The notes beneath the pieces are model-generated. The model ran no database searches. It was not told the origin of the DNA and was given only the letters and a program-made list of their open reading frames with translations. Of a stretch of DNA of 64,000 bases, positions 1 to 9,294 are shown piece by piece. The position numbers were made by a program, and so were the translations under genes. Every line of letters begins with the position of its first letter. The first letter of the stretch is position 1. This DNA is from Amphritea sp. 1_MG-2023. GTDB lineage: Bacteria; Pseudomonadota; Gammaproteobacteria; Pseudomonadales; Balneatricaceae. The DNA lies in NCBI RefSeq assembly GCF_030547545.1, contig NZ_JAUOQE010000011.1, positions 1-64,000 of the forward strand, read 5' to 3'.

Positions 1-114
1 AGGATCTCAGCGTTAACATTTTTCGACGTACAACCAGTATGCCTGTAACGGTTGCCTTGATCTCCAGCTTCTCTGTACGCCAGAGGCGTAATTGATTTAT
101 TCGCACCTTCTTTA
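1..114. mobile_element. MITE-like element, copy A (cut by left edge of window)
   Basis: The first 114 bases are the right part of the inverted-repeat element found ten more times in this window. They match the last part of the copy at 45990-46258 almost base for base: the nested 84-bp module ending GCTTCTCTG, then the GGCGTAATTGA subterminal block, then the terminal TTATTCGCACCTTC and a flanking TA at 113-114. The left end lies outside the window. There is no coding capacity. Confidence 0.85.
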
Positions 115-137
115 GTAGCTATCGCCCGATAGCTACT
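114..137. terminator. Perfect 11-bp hairpin, possible terminator
   Basis: AGTAGCTATCG at 114-124 and CGATAGCTACT at 127-137 are exact reverse complements with a 2-base loop. On the plus strand the stem runs into TTGATTTCC, so the T-tract is poor. The hairpin sits exactly at the edge of element copy A. It could terminate a gene left of the window or be unrelated; its role is inferred. Confidence 0.4.
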
Positions 138-334
138 TTGATTTCCTTGTTTGACCACTCATCTACGCGATCAATTTCCCATTGATCGGACACCGGATCT
201 CGCAACAAAAAGTAAAATAAACCAAAAAAATGTTTTAAATAGTAAAAAAAAGATGTATAAATTTTACTTCAAGCAACTTTTTGTTCATTGTTTTGTTTTA
301 TTTTGCTTGAAAACAACAAGAGAGGGTAAAGCAA
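138..334 (+). other. A+T-rich leader of the amine-oxidation cluster
   Basis: About 200 bases separate the mobile element from the cupin gene. The second half is very A-rich on the plus strand (runs of A at 208-250). It must hold the promoter of the cluster, but I could not pick convincing -35/-10 boxes. A 68-codon reading frame (151-357) overlaps the cupin start and has no family features. Confidence 0.4.
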
Positions 335-694
335 ATGAAAACCGCAATTCTGTATAAAAAGTCAGAAATGATACACGATCCCTATGGTTCGGATCCTGGC
401 CGGGCGAGTATTGCTCGGATTATTGGCCCTGAAGTCAGTAAAACGATTGGTGCAGGGATAGCGACCTTTGATCAGACTTCTGTCAACTGGACGGTTTTAT
501 ATGATGAGATCATTATCTGTTTAAAAGGCTTGTTTCGTCTTCGTTTAGGGGATGACGTAATCGAAGCTGAGCCTGGCGATGTGATTTGGATTCCGGAATA
601 TACCCCTGTGGTTTATGAAGGTGAGGGCGCCGAGGTGTTTTACACACTTTATCCGGTCGACTGGACTGAAACTCGTTATAAACAAGACGTTTAG
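335..694 (+). CDS. Small cupin protein, EutQ-like
   Basis: A 119-residue single-domain cupin. The two cupin motifs are visible as a beta-rich core around residues 55-100 (EIIICLKGLFRLRLGDD, then EPGDVIWIPEYTPVVYEG), the pattern of the EutQ/DUF861 branch. The expected metal-binding histidines are mostly replaced by acidic residues, so whether it binds metal is open. The start ATG follows a GAGAGGG ribosome site. It lies 10 bases upstream of the flavin dehydrogenase gene and is probably co-transcribed with it and the ETF genes. Such cupins often accompany amine catabolic genes. A role in binding or protecting a reactive intermediate is inference; no enzymatic activity is claimed. Confidence 0.75.
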   Translation: MKTAILYKKSEMIHDPYGSDPGRASIARIIGPEVSKTIGAGIATFDQTSVNWTVLYDEIIICLKGLFRLRLGDDVIEAEPGDVIWIPEYTPVVYEGEGAEVFYTLYPVDWTETRYKQDV

Positions 695-704
695 GGTGAA
701 GGCA

Positions 705-2666
705 ATGAACCAAGCACAGTTTCCTAACTTGTTTTCACCACTCACCATTGCAGGCAAAACCATACGTAATCGTATTATGTCTACAGGGCATGATACAACA
801 TTGCCGGATGATGGTTATATCAACGACGCTTATATCGCTTACCAAGAAGCGCGAGCATTGGGTGGTGCAGGTTTAATTGTTTTGCAGGTATCAGCGGTAC
901 ATGATTCTGCACGCTATTCCTCTCATGTATTGATGGCTACGGATGATGGTTGTATTGAGGGATATCGTAAAATGGCCGATACCTGTCATCAGCATGATGC
1001 GGTTGTTTATGCGCAGCTATTTCACCCTGGTCGTGAAATTATGGAAACTGCGGATGGCTTAGCGCCAGTGGCTTATTCTGCTTCGGCGATTCATCAGGAA
1101 AGATTCCATGTTATGCCACGAACGATGTCGGTTGATATGATTAGCGAGATTGTTGCTGGTTATGCATCTGCTGCTAAACGGATGGAGGCTGCCGGTATAG
1201 ATGGTGTTGAAATAGTCGCTAGCCATGGTTACTTGCCTTCTCAGTTTCTTAACCCTTGTGTGAATAAGCGTACCGATCAATATGGCGGTTGTGATGAAAA
1301 TCGGTTGCGCTTTTTGCAAGAAGTGATCGCTGAGGTTCGCAATGCAACCAGCGACCATTTCGCTGTTGGTTTACGTATTTCCAGCCGTGAAATGGATGAG
1401 CACGGGTTACAGTTGGAAAATACGCTAGCCGCCTGCAAGGTTTTATCGGTTGATTTAGATTTTATCAATATTATTGCGGGCACCTCGGCTACTCTCGTTG
1501 GCGCTGTGCATATTGTGCCGCCCATGACGACTGATAATGCTTATCTTGCGTCAGATTCTAAGCTTTATAAAGAACAGCTGGATATCCCTGTTTTTGTTGC
1601 CGGTAGGATCAATCAGCCGCAGGAAGCAGAACAGGTGTTGCTTAAAAAAGAAGCGGATATCGTTGGCATGACCCGTGCTCTTATTTGTGATCCTAATATG
1701 CCGGAAAAGGCTGCCGCGGGTCGTTTTGACGATATTAGGGCCTGTATTGGCTGCAATCAGGCTTGCATTGGGCATTTTCACCGAGGGTTACCTATTTCTT
1801 GTATCCAACATCCGGAAACCGGCCGCGAGTTGATTTATGGATTTGGCGGGGCTCCAAAAGCGACAACGCTGAAAAAAGTGATGATTATTGGTGGCGGGCC
1901 TGCCGGATTAAAAGCCGCCAGTATTGCGGCAGGTGCCGGGCATAAAGTAACACTGTATGAAGCATCTAAGCAGTTAGGTGGTCAGGTTAATATTGCACAG
2001 AAAGTAATTGGGCGGGCAGAGTTCGGTGGGTTAGCAACAAACTTAACTCGTGAGTGTGAGATCGCAGGAGTTGATGTTGTTCGCAATACCAAAGTTGATC
2101 GTTCTTTGGTTGAGCGTGAACAACCCGATGTCGTCATTATTGCCACTGGAGCGACCCCCTATATACCTGAGTTTGAAAACTACGGTGAGATGCAAGTCGT
2201 TAATAATTGGCAAATACTCAATGAAGAGGTCGTGCCGGGTGCTAGCGTGGTCATTGCTGATTGGAAATGTGACTGGGTTGGTATGGGGCTAGCGCAACAA
2301 CTCGCAGGCAATGGGCACAAAGTACGATTAGCTGTAAATGGGGTTTGTGCTGGTGAGTTACTTCAGTCTTATGTACGTACTTCAATGATCGCAACGCTGC
2401 ATCGTCTTGAGGTTGAGGTTATTCCCTATATGCGCTTGTTTGGCTGTGATGATGACACGGTTTATATGCAACATACCGCGAGTGGTGACGCCGTGATGCT
2501 GGAGGAAGTTGATACCTTAGTATTGAGTTATGGTCAGCAACCCACCTCTACTTTGGCTGAAGAGATTTCTGATTTAGCCGAAGTGCATACCATTGGTGAT
2601 GCTTTGGCTGCGCGTACGGCAGAAGAGGCTGTTTATGATGGTTTGAAGGTCGCTTGGAATTTGTAA
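705..2666 (+). CDS. FMN/4Fe-4S/FAD amine dehydrogenase-type oxidoreductase (TMADH/DgcA family)
   Basis: 653 residues with the three-part layout of the trimethylamine dehydrogenase, dimethylglycine demethylase, histamine dehydrogenase and 2,4-dienoyl-CoA reductase family. It has an N-terminal old-yellow-enzyme barrel (about 1-335), a 4Fe-4S site with C347-x2-C350-x3-C354-x11-C366, then a Rossmann FAD domain (IIGGGPAGLKAA near 394-405) and an NAD(P)-like domain. The barrel carries HGYLPSQFLNP, as in this family. The Cys that forms 6-S-cysteinyl-FMN in trimethylamine dehydrogenase is not seen at the matching position (MSTGHDTTL), so FMN is probably non-covalent. The longer frame from 615 lies inside the cupin gene; the ATG at 705, after GGTGAAGG, starts the conserved FPNLFSPL segment. 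EtfB and EtfA follow directly, so ETF is the likely electron acceptor. The substrate is unknown, probably a methylated or primary amine. Confidence 0.85.
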   Translation: MNQAQFPNLFSPLTIAGKTIRNRIMSTGHDTTLPDDGYINDAYIAYQEARALGGAGLIVLQVSAVHDSARYSSHVLMATDDGCIEGYRKMADTCHQHDAVVYAQLFHPGREIMETADGLAPVAYSASAIHQERFHVMPRTMSVDMISEIVAGYASAAKRMEAAGIDGVEIVASHGYLPSQFLNPCVNKRTDQYGGCDENRLRFLQEVIAEVRNATSDHFAVGLRISSREMDEHGLQLENTLAACKVLSVDLDFINIIAGTSATLVGAVHIVPPMTTDNAYLASDSKLYKEQLDIPVFVAGRINQPQEAEQVLLKKEADIVGMTRALICDPNMPEKAAAGRFDDIRACIGCNQACIGHFHRGLPISCIQHPETGRELIYGFGGAPKATTLKKVMIIGGGPAGLKAASIAAGAGHKVTLYEASKQLGGQVNIAQKVIGRAEFGGLATNLTRECEIAGVDVVRNTKVDRSLVEREQPDVVIIATGATPYIPEFENYGEMQVVNNWQILNEEVVPGASVVIADWKCDWVGMGLAQQLAGNGHKVRLAVNGVCAGELLQSYVRTSMIATLHRLEVEVIPYMRLFGCDDDTVYMQHTASGDAVMLEEVDTLVLSYGQQPTSTLAEEISDLAEVHTIGDALAARTAEEAVYDGLKVAWNL

Positions 2667-2728
2667 GTCGACTAGTTGTTAGCTTCGAAGCAGTGCGCTA
2701 GATATATATTATAGGTAGGTTTAATAGC

Positions 2729-3481
2729 ATGAAAATACTGGTCGCAGTAAAACGTGTCATAGATTATAACGTTAAAGTCAGAGTGAAAGCTGATCTGACG
2801 GATGTGGAATTGGCGAATACGAAGATGGGTTTGAATCCATTTTGCGAAATTGCTGTAGAAGAAGCTATTCGCTTAAAAGAAAAGGGTGTTGCTACCGAAG
2901 TGGTTGTTGTTTCCATCGGTAATAAGGCTAGTCAAGAGCAGCTTCGTACAGCATTAGCGCTAGGTGCAGATAGAGGCATTTTAATTGAAACGGAACAGGT
3001 TGTTGATTCTCTATCTGTCGCTAAATTGTTACAAGCAGTGGTCCTCGAAGAGAAACCAGAGTTGGTTATTTTGGGTAAACAATCGATTGATTCTGATAAT
3101 GGCCAGACAGGTCAGATGTTGGCCGCGTTGGCTGGAATGCCTCAGGCAACCTTTGCTTCAGAGCTAACAATAGCAGATGGCCAGGCTATTGTTGTCAGAG
3201 AAGTCGATGGTGGATTGCAAACGCTTGAGTTGAATTTGCCAGCGGTTGTCACTACAGACCTTCGATTGAATGAGCCTCGCTATGCATCATTACCGAATAT
3301 TATGAAGGCAAAGCGTAAGCCGTTAGACGTGAAAACGCCCGAAGCATTGGGTGTTGATCTTAAGTGCTATCTCAAAGTAATTAAAGTCGAACCGCCTACT
3401 GAGCGTCAAAGCGGTATTGTTGTCGAGTCTATTGGTGAGCTTGTTACAAAACTAAAGAACGAAGCTAAAGTAATCGGATAA
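2729..3481 (+). CDS. etfB: Electron transfer flavoprotein subunit beta
   Basis: 250 residues with the typical EtfB opening [19 protein letters not shown], the [18 protein letters not shown] helix and the [15 protein letters not shown] nucleotide (AMP) loop. Length matches the family (about 250). Together with EtfA it carries electrons from a flavin dehydrogenase to the membrane ETF:quinone oxidoreductase, which is not in this window. It starts 62 bases after the dehydrogenase and ends 12 bases before etfA. This could be a dedicated pair for the dehydrogenase or the general ETF of the cell; gene order favours a dedicated link. Confidence 0.93.
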   Translation: MKILVAVKRVIDYNVKVRVKADLTDVELANTKMGLNPFCEIAVEEAIRLKEKGVATEVVVVSIGNKASQEQLRTALALGADRGILIETEQVVDSLSVAKLLQAVVLEEKPELVILGKQSIDSDNGQTGQMLAALAGMPQATFASELTIADGQAIVVREVDGGLQTLELNLPAVVTTDLRLNEPRYASLPNIMKAKRKPLDVKTPEALGVDLKCYLKVIKVEPPTERQSGIVVESIGELVTKLKNEAKVIG

Positions 3482-3493
3482 GGAAGAAATTTG

Positions 3494-4444
3494 ATGACAA
3501 TTCTAGTTATTGCTGAACATGATAATGTCGAGCTTAAACCGGTTACTTTAAATGTTATTCAGGCGGCAACGGAAGTTGCAAAGGTTACCGGTAAAGAAAT
3601 AGAGGTATTAGTTGCTGGTTTTGATTGTCGGGCGGTAGCTGATCAAGCTGTCAAGGCGAATGGCATTGGTAAAGTTTTACTGGTAGATGACGAAGCTTAT
3701 TCATCGCAATTAGCGGAGAGCATGAGCTCTCTAATTATAAAAATAGCGGCTAAATATAGCCACATCTTGGCGCCAGCGAGTACTTCAGGTAAAAACTTTA
3801 TGCCTAGAGTTGCTGCATTATTGGATGTCGCTCAGATTTCTGAAATCATTTCTGTCGAAAGTGAGAATACGTTTAAACGGCCCATTTATGCAGGGAATGC
3901 GATAGCGACCGTTCAGAGCGGCGATACGAAAAAAGTTATGACGGTTCGTGGTACGGCTTTTAACCCGGTTGATTCAAATGAACATTCTATTGTTGAGATC
4001 GTTGGCGTCGAAACGCCGGATGTTGAAAAGAACACAGGCTCTCGGCATGTGGCTGATGAATTAGTGTCAACGGATCGACCTGAATTAACTTCAGCCCGAG
4101 TCGTTATTTCTGGTGGCCGAGGTATGGCTAATGGCGATAACTTTAAATTGCTAGATGGTATTGCTGATAAGTTAGGTGCGGCTGTGGGAGCATCTCGTGC
4201 GGCTGTTGATGCTGGTTTTGTTTCGAATGATATGCAAGTAGGGCAAACCGGTAAAATTGTTGCGCCTGAATTATACATCGCTGTAGGTATATCGGGCGCG
4301 ATACAGCACTTGGCGGGTATGAAAGACTCAAAGGTCATAGTCGCGATTAATAAGGATGAAGACGCGCCTATTTTTTCTGTTGCTGATTATGGTGTGGTGA
4401 TCGATTTGTTTGAAGCACTGCCATTGTTTGAGCAAGAACTGTAA
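3494..4444 (+). CDS. etfA: Electron transfer flavoprotein subunit alpha
   Basis: 316 residues. The C-terminal FAD-binding half is clear: [55 protein letters not shown] and [18 protein letters not shown] are EtfA signatures. The frame opens with TTG-ATG; the ATG at 3494 sits 7 bases after AGGAAG and is taken as the start. It forms the FAD-holding partner of EtfB just upstream. After this gene comes a 282-base gap without a convincing gene before the aldehyde dehydrogenase. Confidence 0.93.
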   Translation: MTILVIAEHDNVELKPVTLNVIQAATEVAKVTGKEIEVLVAGFDCRAVADQAVKANGIGKVLLVDDEAYSSQLAESMSSLIIKIAAKYSHILAPASTSGKNFMPRVAALLDVAQISEIISVESENTFKRPIYAGNAIATVQSGDTKKVMTVRGTAFNPVDSNEHSIVEIVGVETPDVEKNTGSRHVADELVSTDRPELTSARVVISGGRGMANGDNFKLLDGIADKLGAAVGASRAAVDAGFVSNDMQVGQTGKIVAPELYIAVGISGAIQHLAGMKDSKVIVAINKDEDAPIFSVADYGVVIDLFEALPLFEQEL

Positions 4445-4726
4445 GCCACAGCAGTGTCTTGCATCGGGGGAGATCGTTTATCTCCCTCTAGGGCAACCGG
4501 CAAAATGAATGTTTTGTTAAACAACCCGATTTATCTTCCGACATGGAAGATCATTGAAACTTCCTTAAGTAATGCTTTGATCTGGCCTGTAATAAATGGT
4601 TTAGAGACTGAGATTATCTGTAGAAAGCTAGTATATATTGTTCAAGCTGGTTAGGACCTAGAGAGTGTTTAGGTTCGACAATGTGATCTTTGGATCAAAC
4701 TAATAAAATAAAAGGATAGCTGAGCT

Positions 4727-6175
4727 ATGCTGCACTTAAATGATACCGGACTACTACGTCAACAATGCTATATAAATGGTCAATGGGTTGACGCTACTGA
4801 ACAGTTGGAGATAGATAACCCTTCAACTGGAAAAGTTATTGCTGTGGTACCGAAATTGGGTGCGATCGAAACTCGATTAGCAGTTAAGGCGGCTAAAGCA
4901 GCATTGCCTGGTTGGAAAAAACTAACGGCTAAGGATAGAGCAAAAATTCTGATTAAGTGGGCTAACTTGATGTTAGAGCATGAGCAGGACTTAGCGAAAA
5001 TTATGACGTTAGAGCAGGGAAAACCTTTGTCTGAATCGGTTGGTGAAATTCGTTATGCAGCCTCTTTCCTTGAGTGGTTTGGTGAGGAGGCTAAGCGAGT
5101 TTATGGGGATGTTATTCCTAGTTTCAGCCAAGATAAGCGAATCATCGTAACTAAAGAAGCGATCGGGGTATGTGCTGCCATCACACCGTGGAACTTTCCT
5201 AGCGCAATGATTACGCGTAAAGCGGGTCCAGCATTGGCAGCGGGCTGTACCATTGTGGTTAAGCCTGCGGAACAAACACCTCTTTGCGCACTGGCGCTGG
5301 CGGAATTAGCTGAGCGGGCAGGTGTTCCAGCAGGCGTATTTAATGTTGTAATCGGTGATCCGGTCGCCATTGGTGGTGAATTAACGTCTAACTCAGACGT
5401 CAGGAAGTTAAGCTTTACCGGTTCAACGGCGATCGGTAAATTACTCTATCAACAGTGTGCTAAAGATGTCAAAAAAATCTCGTTAGAGTTAGGTGGAAAT
5501 GCACCATTTATCGTTTTTGACGATGCGGATATTGAGGCTGCAGTTGAAGGAGCGTTGGTATCAAAATACCGTAATGCCGGGCAGACATGTGTTTGTACCA
5601 ATCGGATGTTGATTCAGTCAGGAGTTTATGACGACTTTTGTCAGCGTTTGGCTAAGCGGGTAGAGGAACTGAAAATAGGGGATGGATTTGATGTCGGTGT
5701 ATCTATAGGGCCTATGATTGATAGCAAGGCGGTCGCTAAGGTTAGTCAACTGATTGATAATGCCGTAAGCCTAGGAGCCGAGGTTATCTTAGGCGGTTCT
5801 CCTATTGATGATAATCAGCGATTTTTCCCACCAACGATTTTGAAAAATGTGGATCCTGAAGCCGCTATTCTTCATGAAGAGATTTTTGGTCCGGTCGCAC
5901 CCATTGTCTCATTTGAGAGTGAAGATGATGTTGTAGCACTGGCTAACGCGACACCTTTTGGTTTAGCTGCGTATTTTTATTCGCGAGATATCGGTCGAGT
6001 TTGGCGGATAGCTGAAGCGTTAGAGTATGGAATGGTCGGTATTAACACAGGGTTGATATCTACAGAAGTTGCTCCTTTTGGTGGCGTGAAAGAGTCAGGC
6101 TTAGGGCGGGAAGGGTCTCATTATGGAATTGATGATTATATGGAAGTAAAATATCTTTGTGTAGGAGGGCTTTGA
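4727..6175 (+). CDS. gabD: NAD(P)-dependent aldehyde dehydrogenase, succinate-semialdehyde type
   Basis: 482 residues, the usual GabD length. The catalytic residues fall at Glu254 (SLELGG) and Cys288 (NAGQTCVC), and the cofactor segments PWNFPSAMITRK and SFTGSTAIGK are present. It oxidises an aldehyde to the acid using NAD(P). GabD itself makes succinate from succinate semialdehyde, but placed after an amine dehydrogenase and ETF it could equally oxidise the aldehyde released by amine oxidation. The start ATG follows an AAAGGA site. The stop codon is followed directly by a decayed mobile-element end. Family is certain; the exact substrate is not. Confidence 0.88.
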   Translation: MLHLNDTGLLRQQCYINGQWVDATEQLEIDNPSTGKVIAVVPKLGAIETRLAVKAAKAALPGWKKLTAKDRAKILIKWANLMLEHEQDLAKIMTLEQGKPLSESVGEIRYAASFLEWFGEEAKRVYGDVIPSFSQDKRIIVTKEAIGVCAAITPWNFPSAMITRKAGPALAAGCTIVVKPAEQTPLCALALAELAERAGVPAGVFNVVIGDPVAIGGELTSNSDVRKLSFTGSTAIGKLLYQQCAKDVKKISLELGGNAPFIVFDDADIEAAVEGALVSKYRNAGQTCVCTNRMLIQSGVYDDFCQRLAKRVEELKIGDGFDVGVSIGPMIDSKAVAKVSQLIDNAVSLGAEVILGGSPIDDNQRFFPPTILKNVDPEAAILHEEIFGPVAPIVSFESEDDVVALANATPFGLAAYFYSRDIGRVWRIAEALEYGMVGINTGLISTEVAPFGGVKESGLGREGSHYGIDDYMEVKYLCVGGL

Positions 6176-6176
6176 T

Positions 6177-6198
6177 TACGGAAGATGCGAACAAGTCC
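6177..6198. repeat. Decayed end of the MITE-like element (copy K)
   Basis: TACGGAAGATGCGAACAAGTCC starts two bases after the aldehyde dehydrogenase stop codon and matches the terminal repeat of copy I (59863) with two substitutions. No partner end is recognisable before the complete copy at 6296, so this is a relic. Confidence 0.6.
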
Positions 6199-6295
6199 TT
6201 TTCATGAGGCACTTTATTTTTAAGCTTCGAACCTCACCCTGTTACATCGACTTAATTTTGCAAGTTGGCGATCTCTCTTCATAGGCATCGATGTT

Positions 6296-6462
6296 TAGGG
6301 AAGGTGCGAATAAGTCAATTACGCCTCTGTAAGCCCCGAAGGGCGGATATTAGAATGGTCATCTACTTTGTCAGCCAGCTTGAAAAGGTCCAGACATTTC
6401 GCTGCACTGGCTTTCGCGTAATGTCCGCAGAGAACATAACGGACTTATTCGCACCTTCTCTA
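6296..6462. mobile_element. MITE-like element, copy B (167 bp)
   Basis: Bounded by TA on both sides, with terminal inverted repeats GGGAAGGTGCGAATAAGTC and its complement. The inside carries the AATTACGCCTCTG block at one end, CGTTATGTTCTCTG (complement) at the other, and the middle modules shared with copy G (CCGAAGGGCGGATATTAGAATGG; the segment with AAAGGTCCAGACATTTC). The nested 84-bp module of copies A, C and G is absent. No transposase is encoded. Confidence 0.88.
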
Positions 6463-6722
6463 AGCCTTTCTAGATATTCTGTCGTCACAATCGCTATTGA
6501 GTGCATCGGCGATCATTTTCTCTTCACGCAAGTTTGAGTCATTGTCAGCCCTGATGTTTCTCGCCCATGCCCATGCCCATGCCGCATAAGGTTTGAATAT
6601 GTTGCTCATGCGCCTCTTTTAAGCCGGTGTTAAAACTCGATGTTATGAAGATCTGCCTGGGCGTTGTCTGTTTTAGAGCGGAGTGTACGGATGCGTAATC
6701 GAGCTTTGCTAGAGACAAGAAA

Positions 6723-6746
6723 GCCCATCAGTTTTACCTGATGGGC
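6723..6746 (-). terminator. Rho-independent terminator of the aromatic hydroxylase gene
   Basis: GCCCATCAG (6723-6731) and CTGATGGGC (6738-6746) form a perfect 9-bp stem with a 6-base loop. Read on the minus strand the stem is followed by TTTCTTGT. It lies 27 bases past the stop codon of the hydroxylase gene. Confidence 0.8.
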
Positions 6747-6772
6747 GGTGTCGTGCGTTTGATTATGTGGGC

Positions 6773-8707
6773 TTAGTTTTGTTCCAGCATAAACTCATCG
6801 AAGAATTGCTTAAGCTGTTCGTGTGCCGTTACGGGTAAGATCGATGCGATATGCTGATCGGGTCTGACAATCACTATGCAGCCAGCCGAGCGATTAATGT
6901 CGCGTAGGTCATAGATATCGTTGCTTGGATCAGCCTGGAATACCTTTTCATAGTCGCGCAGGCCATATTTTCCTTTGGCTGGCCAGAGGTAGTCAGGCAG
7001 ATCATGCATGGCTAAATCTTGTTGCTGAAACACCGCATAGGTATCAATTACCGAATCGATGTCAGCGCCCGTCGGGGTGTATTTTTGCACCGGTGATGTT
7101 TCATCGTTGGCCAAAAAGTCGATCAATTGATACGCCGCCGATGACGACTCTCTCGGGTCTTGATCATCACCAAACAGGAAGATCCGCCAGCGACCATCGG
7201 CCTTGACTAAGTGACCTAGGTGCTGACTTCTACCGTCGGCGACACGTGTCGCTTCAGCCGAGTGGATACGTTGGCCAATGTGAAAGCCCTTGGCTAAATG
7301 TTGGTTTTCTTGATGTGTGCAAATGTATGACGGGAAGTATTCAATCGATGTGCCGGAGACAAAACCACTTTGTCGTTTCATAAAGGCTTCGATTTTGGCC
7401 GTATCAACGGTTGATTGCTGTGAGTCATCGCCTGCGGTGGGACGTGTCGCCACGAGCCTAGACAGCTCGCGATCAGCGTCGATCAATTGTTGCGCTACTT
7501 TACGTCGCTCGGTGCCGTAGGTGCTCAGCAACTTAGGGTGACTCTTGCCTTGCAACACGGCGGCCAGCTTCCAGCCCAGATTGAAGGTGTCTGGCAGTGA
7601 GGTGTTTAGCCCCCAGCCGCCTTTAGGGCTGTGCGTATGACAGGCGTCACCGGCGACAAAGGCGCGGGGTATTATGTCGTCTGAACTGCCCACTGGGCGA
7701 TTATCAAAGCGTTCTGCAATACGTTGGCCAACCTCATAGATCGACCACCAAGCGACTTCTTTCACATCCAGTGTATAGGGATGAAAAATTTTCTGGGCTT
7801 TGGCGATAAGGTCTTGTTCGGTTAGATTAACATCTCTAACACGCTTGTCTTTGCCAAGTAGATCCAGCTCAACATAGAAGCGGCAAAGATAGCCGCCTTC
7901 GCGAGGAATCGTCATCACCGCGCCGTGGTCTTTTGATTGGATAAAGCTCTTGACGCGAATGTCTGGGAAGTCTGTATTTAGCAGAATATCCATGACGCCC
8001 CAGGCTTTGTTGGCGGAATCACCTTCTAGCGGGATATCCATGCTTCTGCGAACGTTACTTCTGGCGCCGTCGCAGCCGACGATGTAGCGGGCTTTAACGG
8101 TTTCTGTTTTGCCTGCACCTGCCTCATCGGCTCGCTTAAAGGTGGCGGTAATCGGGTAGGCATTCAGATCTTGGGTGAGATTATCATCAATCTTCATCTC
8201 AACCAGTTGACGACTGTAGTGAGGTTTGAGATGGGTGACGGTTCTTTCCATGCCATCAGTCAGTAATTCATGCAGGCGTGCTTGATTGACTATGCCGTGG
8301 ACAAATTCGGAAAGCCCCGCGCGGGCATCGGCAACCTTATGCGTAAGCTTGATGTTCTCAGGGTTGGCCGCATCCGGCTCCCAGAAGGTGTTCTGTTTCA
8401 GTTGGTAGGTCTCTTTCACAACCATTTCGCTGCTATTGAAGGCTTCCATGATCTCCATAGTGCGGCAAGAAATACCATCTGCGCGGCCGAACAGCAACGG
8501 GCCGGAAGCCATATCAACAATACAGGTTTTAATGTCAGGAAACTCAGCTAGCTGTCGGGCCATGGTTAACCCTGCCGGTCCGGTACCGACGATCAGTACA
8601 TCCACTTCACTAGGTAGGTCCAAAACCGGCGGTTCTGGATAAGGCTCTCTTGCCTCATCGGGAACCTGGTAATTACCGGGTTTGAAGCCATTTAGATGAT
8701 ATTGCAT
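6773..8707 (-). CDS. FAD-dependent aromatic hydroxylase (3-hydroxybenzoate 4-monooxygenase / phenol hydroxylase type)
   Basis: 644 residues, close to 3-hydroxybenzoate 4-monooxygenase and fungal-type phenol 2-monooxygenase. It has the FAD dinucleotide fold (DVLIVGTGPAGL, glycines at 41, 43, 46), the DG motif VGCDGARSNVR, and the second FAD motif FVAGDACHTHSPKGGWGLNTSLPDTFNLGWKL. The C-terminal third is the thioredoxin-like domain of this group. It would add a hydroxyl to a phenolic ring using NAD(P)H and O2. A perfect AGGAGG site precedes the ATG, and a terminator follows. No ring-cleavage gene or regulator is adjacent, so it stands alone. The activating loop reads SPKGGWGLN where I would expect SPKAGQGMN; the substrate cannot be assigned. 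Confidence 0.85.
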   Translation of the reverse strand: MQYHLNGFKPGNYQVPDEAREPYPEPPVLDLPSEVDVLIVGTGPAGLTMARQLAEFPDIKTCIVDMASGPLLFGRADGISCRTMEIMEAFNSSEMVVKETYQLKQNTFWEPDAANPENIKLTHKVADARAGLSEFVHGIVNQARLHELLTDGMERTVTHLKPHYSRQLVEMKIDDNLTQDLNAYPITATFKRADEAGAGKTETVKARYIVGCDGARSNVRRSMDIPLEGDSANKAWGVMDILLNTDFPDIRVKSFIQSKDHGAVMTIPREGGYLCRFYVELDLLGKDKRVRDVNLTEQDLIAKAQKIFHPYTLDVKEVAWWSIYEVGQRIAERFDNRPVGSSDDIIPRAFVAGDACHTHSPKGGWGLNTSLPDTFNLGWKLAAVLQGKSHPKLLSTYGTERRKVAQQLIDADRELSRLVATRPTAGDDSQQSTVDTAKIEAFMKRQSGFVSGTSIEYFPSYICTHQENQHLAKGFHIGQRIHSAEATRVADGRSQHLGHLVKADGRWRIFLFGDDQDPRESSSAAYQLIDFLANDETSPVQKYTPTGADIDSVIDTYAVFQQQDLAMHDLPDYLWPAKGKYGLRDYEKVFQADPSNDIYDLRDINRSAGCIVIVRPDQHIASILPVTAHEQLKQFFDEFMLEQN

Positions 8708-8808
8708 TACGCGATCCTCCTAGTTTATGAACCTGTTATTAGTGTATTGGTCATTACTTAATATGTTAATCATATTCAGAGAATGCTGTTCATGCAAGCA
8801 AATTTTTA

Positions 8809-8840
8809 ACCGTGACGTACCAAATAATGTGCGTCACGGT
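8809..8840. other. 12-bp hairpin upstream of the hydroxylase gene
   Basis: ACCGTGACGTAC (8809-8820) pairs with GTGCGTCACGGT (8829-8840) with one wobble pair and an 8-base loop. It lies about 100 bases upstream of the hydroxylase start. Read on the minus strand it is followed by TAAAAATTTG, so it may be a terminator or an operator-like site. Function unknown. Confidence 0.45.
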
Positions 8841-9294
8841 GAGAGCGGTGGTCGTGATAAGTGCCGGTATGTTTGCTGGATTCGCTGTTTCTGTGGCTGA
8901 TTTTACAGGGGATTTTGATTGCTATGGGTGGCGATAGCTGAAGTATTAAAAGGGCTGTTATTTTTGCATGTTTTATGACTTTTTCGTTCATGATGATACG
9001 TCAGGTTATAAGCTAATAAGGTGAAGCTTGCTATCTACTTAAGCATAGAGTGTTTATTTTTCAATAGGTTAAATTGATTGATGATTCAGCTAGGTGTACC
9101 GAAAGCCCCTAAAAAGTGGTACTTTGTCAGTGGTACGTTGGCGACAGCAGAAAAGCGTTGACGTGATGAATCAACAGATAAGCACGATGTAATATGGCGG
9201 AGGCGGGTTAACATTCATCATAAAATGATGGAGAGCGGTGTGATGTAATACCCTGCGTCGATGATAAGCGGCATGAGCGCTATCCTGAGGATGC

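Larger units (their letters stand above)
6176..6772. other. Gene-free region between convergent genes
   Basis: 597 bases without a credible gene. It holds the decayed element end at 6177, a complete element copy (6296-6462), a short CCCATG triplication near 6564-6582 and the terminator of the minus-strand monooxygenase (6723-6746). The 90-codon frame at 6265-6537 is mostly mobile-element sequence and is not counted as a gene. Confidence 0.7.

Noticed and set aside
151-357. 68-codon plus-strand frame upstream of the cupin gene
   Set aside because: Overlaps the cupin start, has A-rich codons from the leader, no ribosome site and no family features.
615-704. Upstream extension of the flavin dehydrogenase frame
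   Set aside because: Lies within the cupin gene; the ATG at 705 with a ribosome site starts the conserved segment.
4454-4654. 66-codon frame between etfA and the aldehyde dehydrogenase
   Set aside because: TTG start without ribosome site, no recognisable motif; looks like spacer DNA.
6265-6537. 90-codon frame
   Set aside because: Most of it is mobile-element copy B; similar frames appear in other copies (9261-9584, 45961-46239) purely because of the repeat.
8806-8991. 61-codon minus-strand frame before the hydroxylase gene
   Set aside because: Ends within a hairpin, unusual composition, no ribosome site or known domain.
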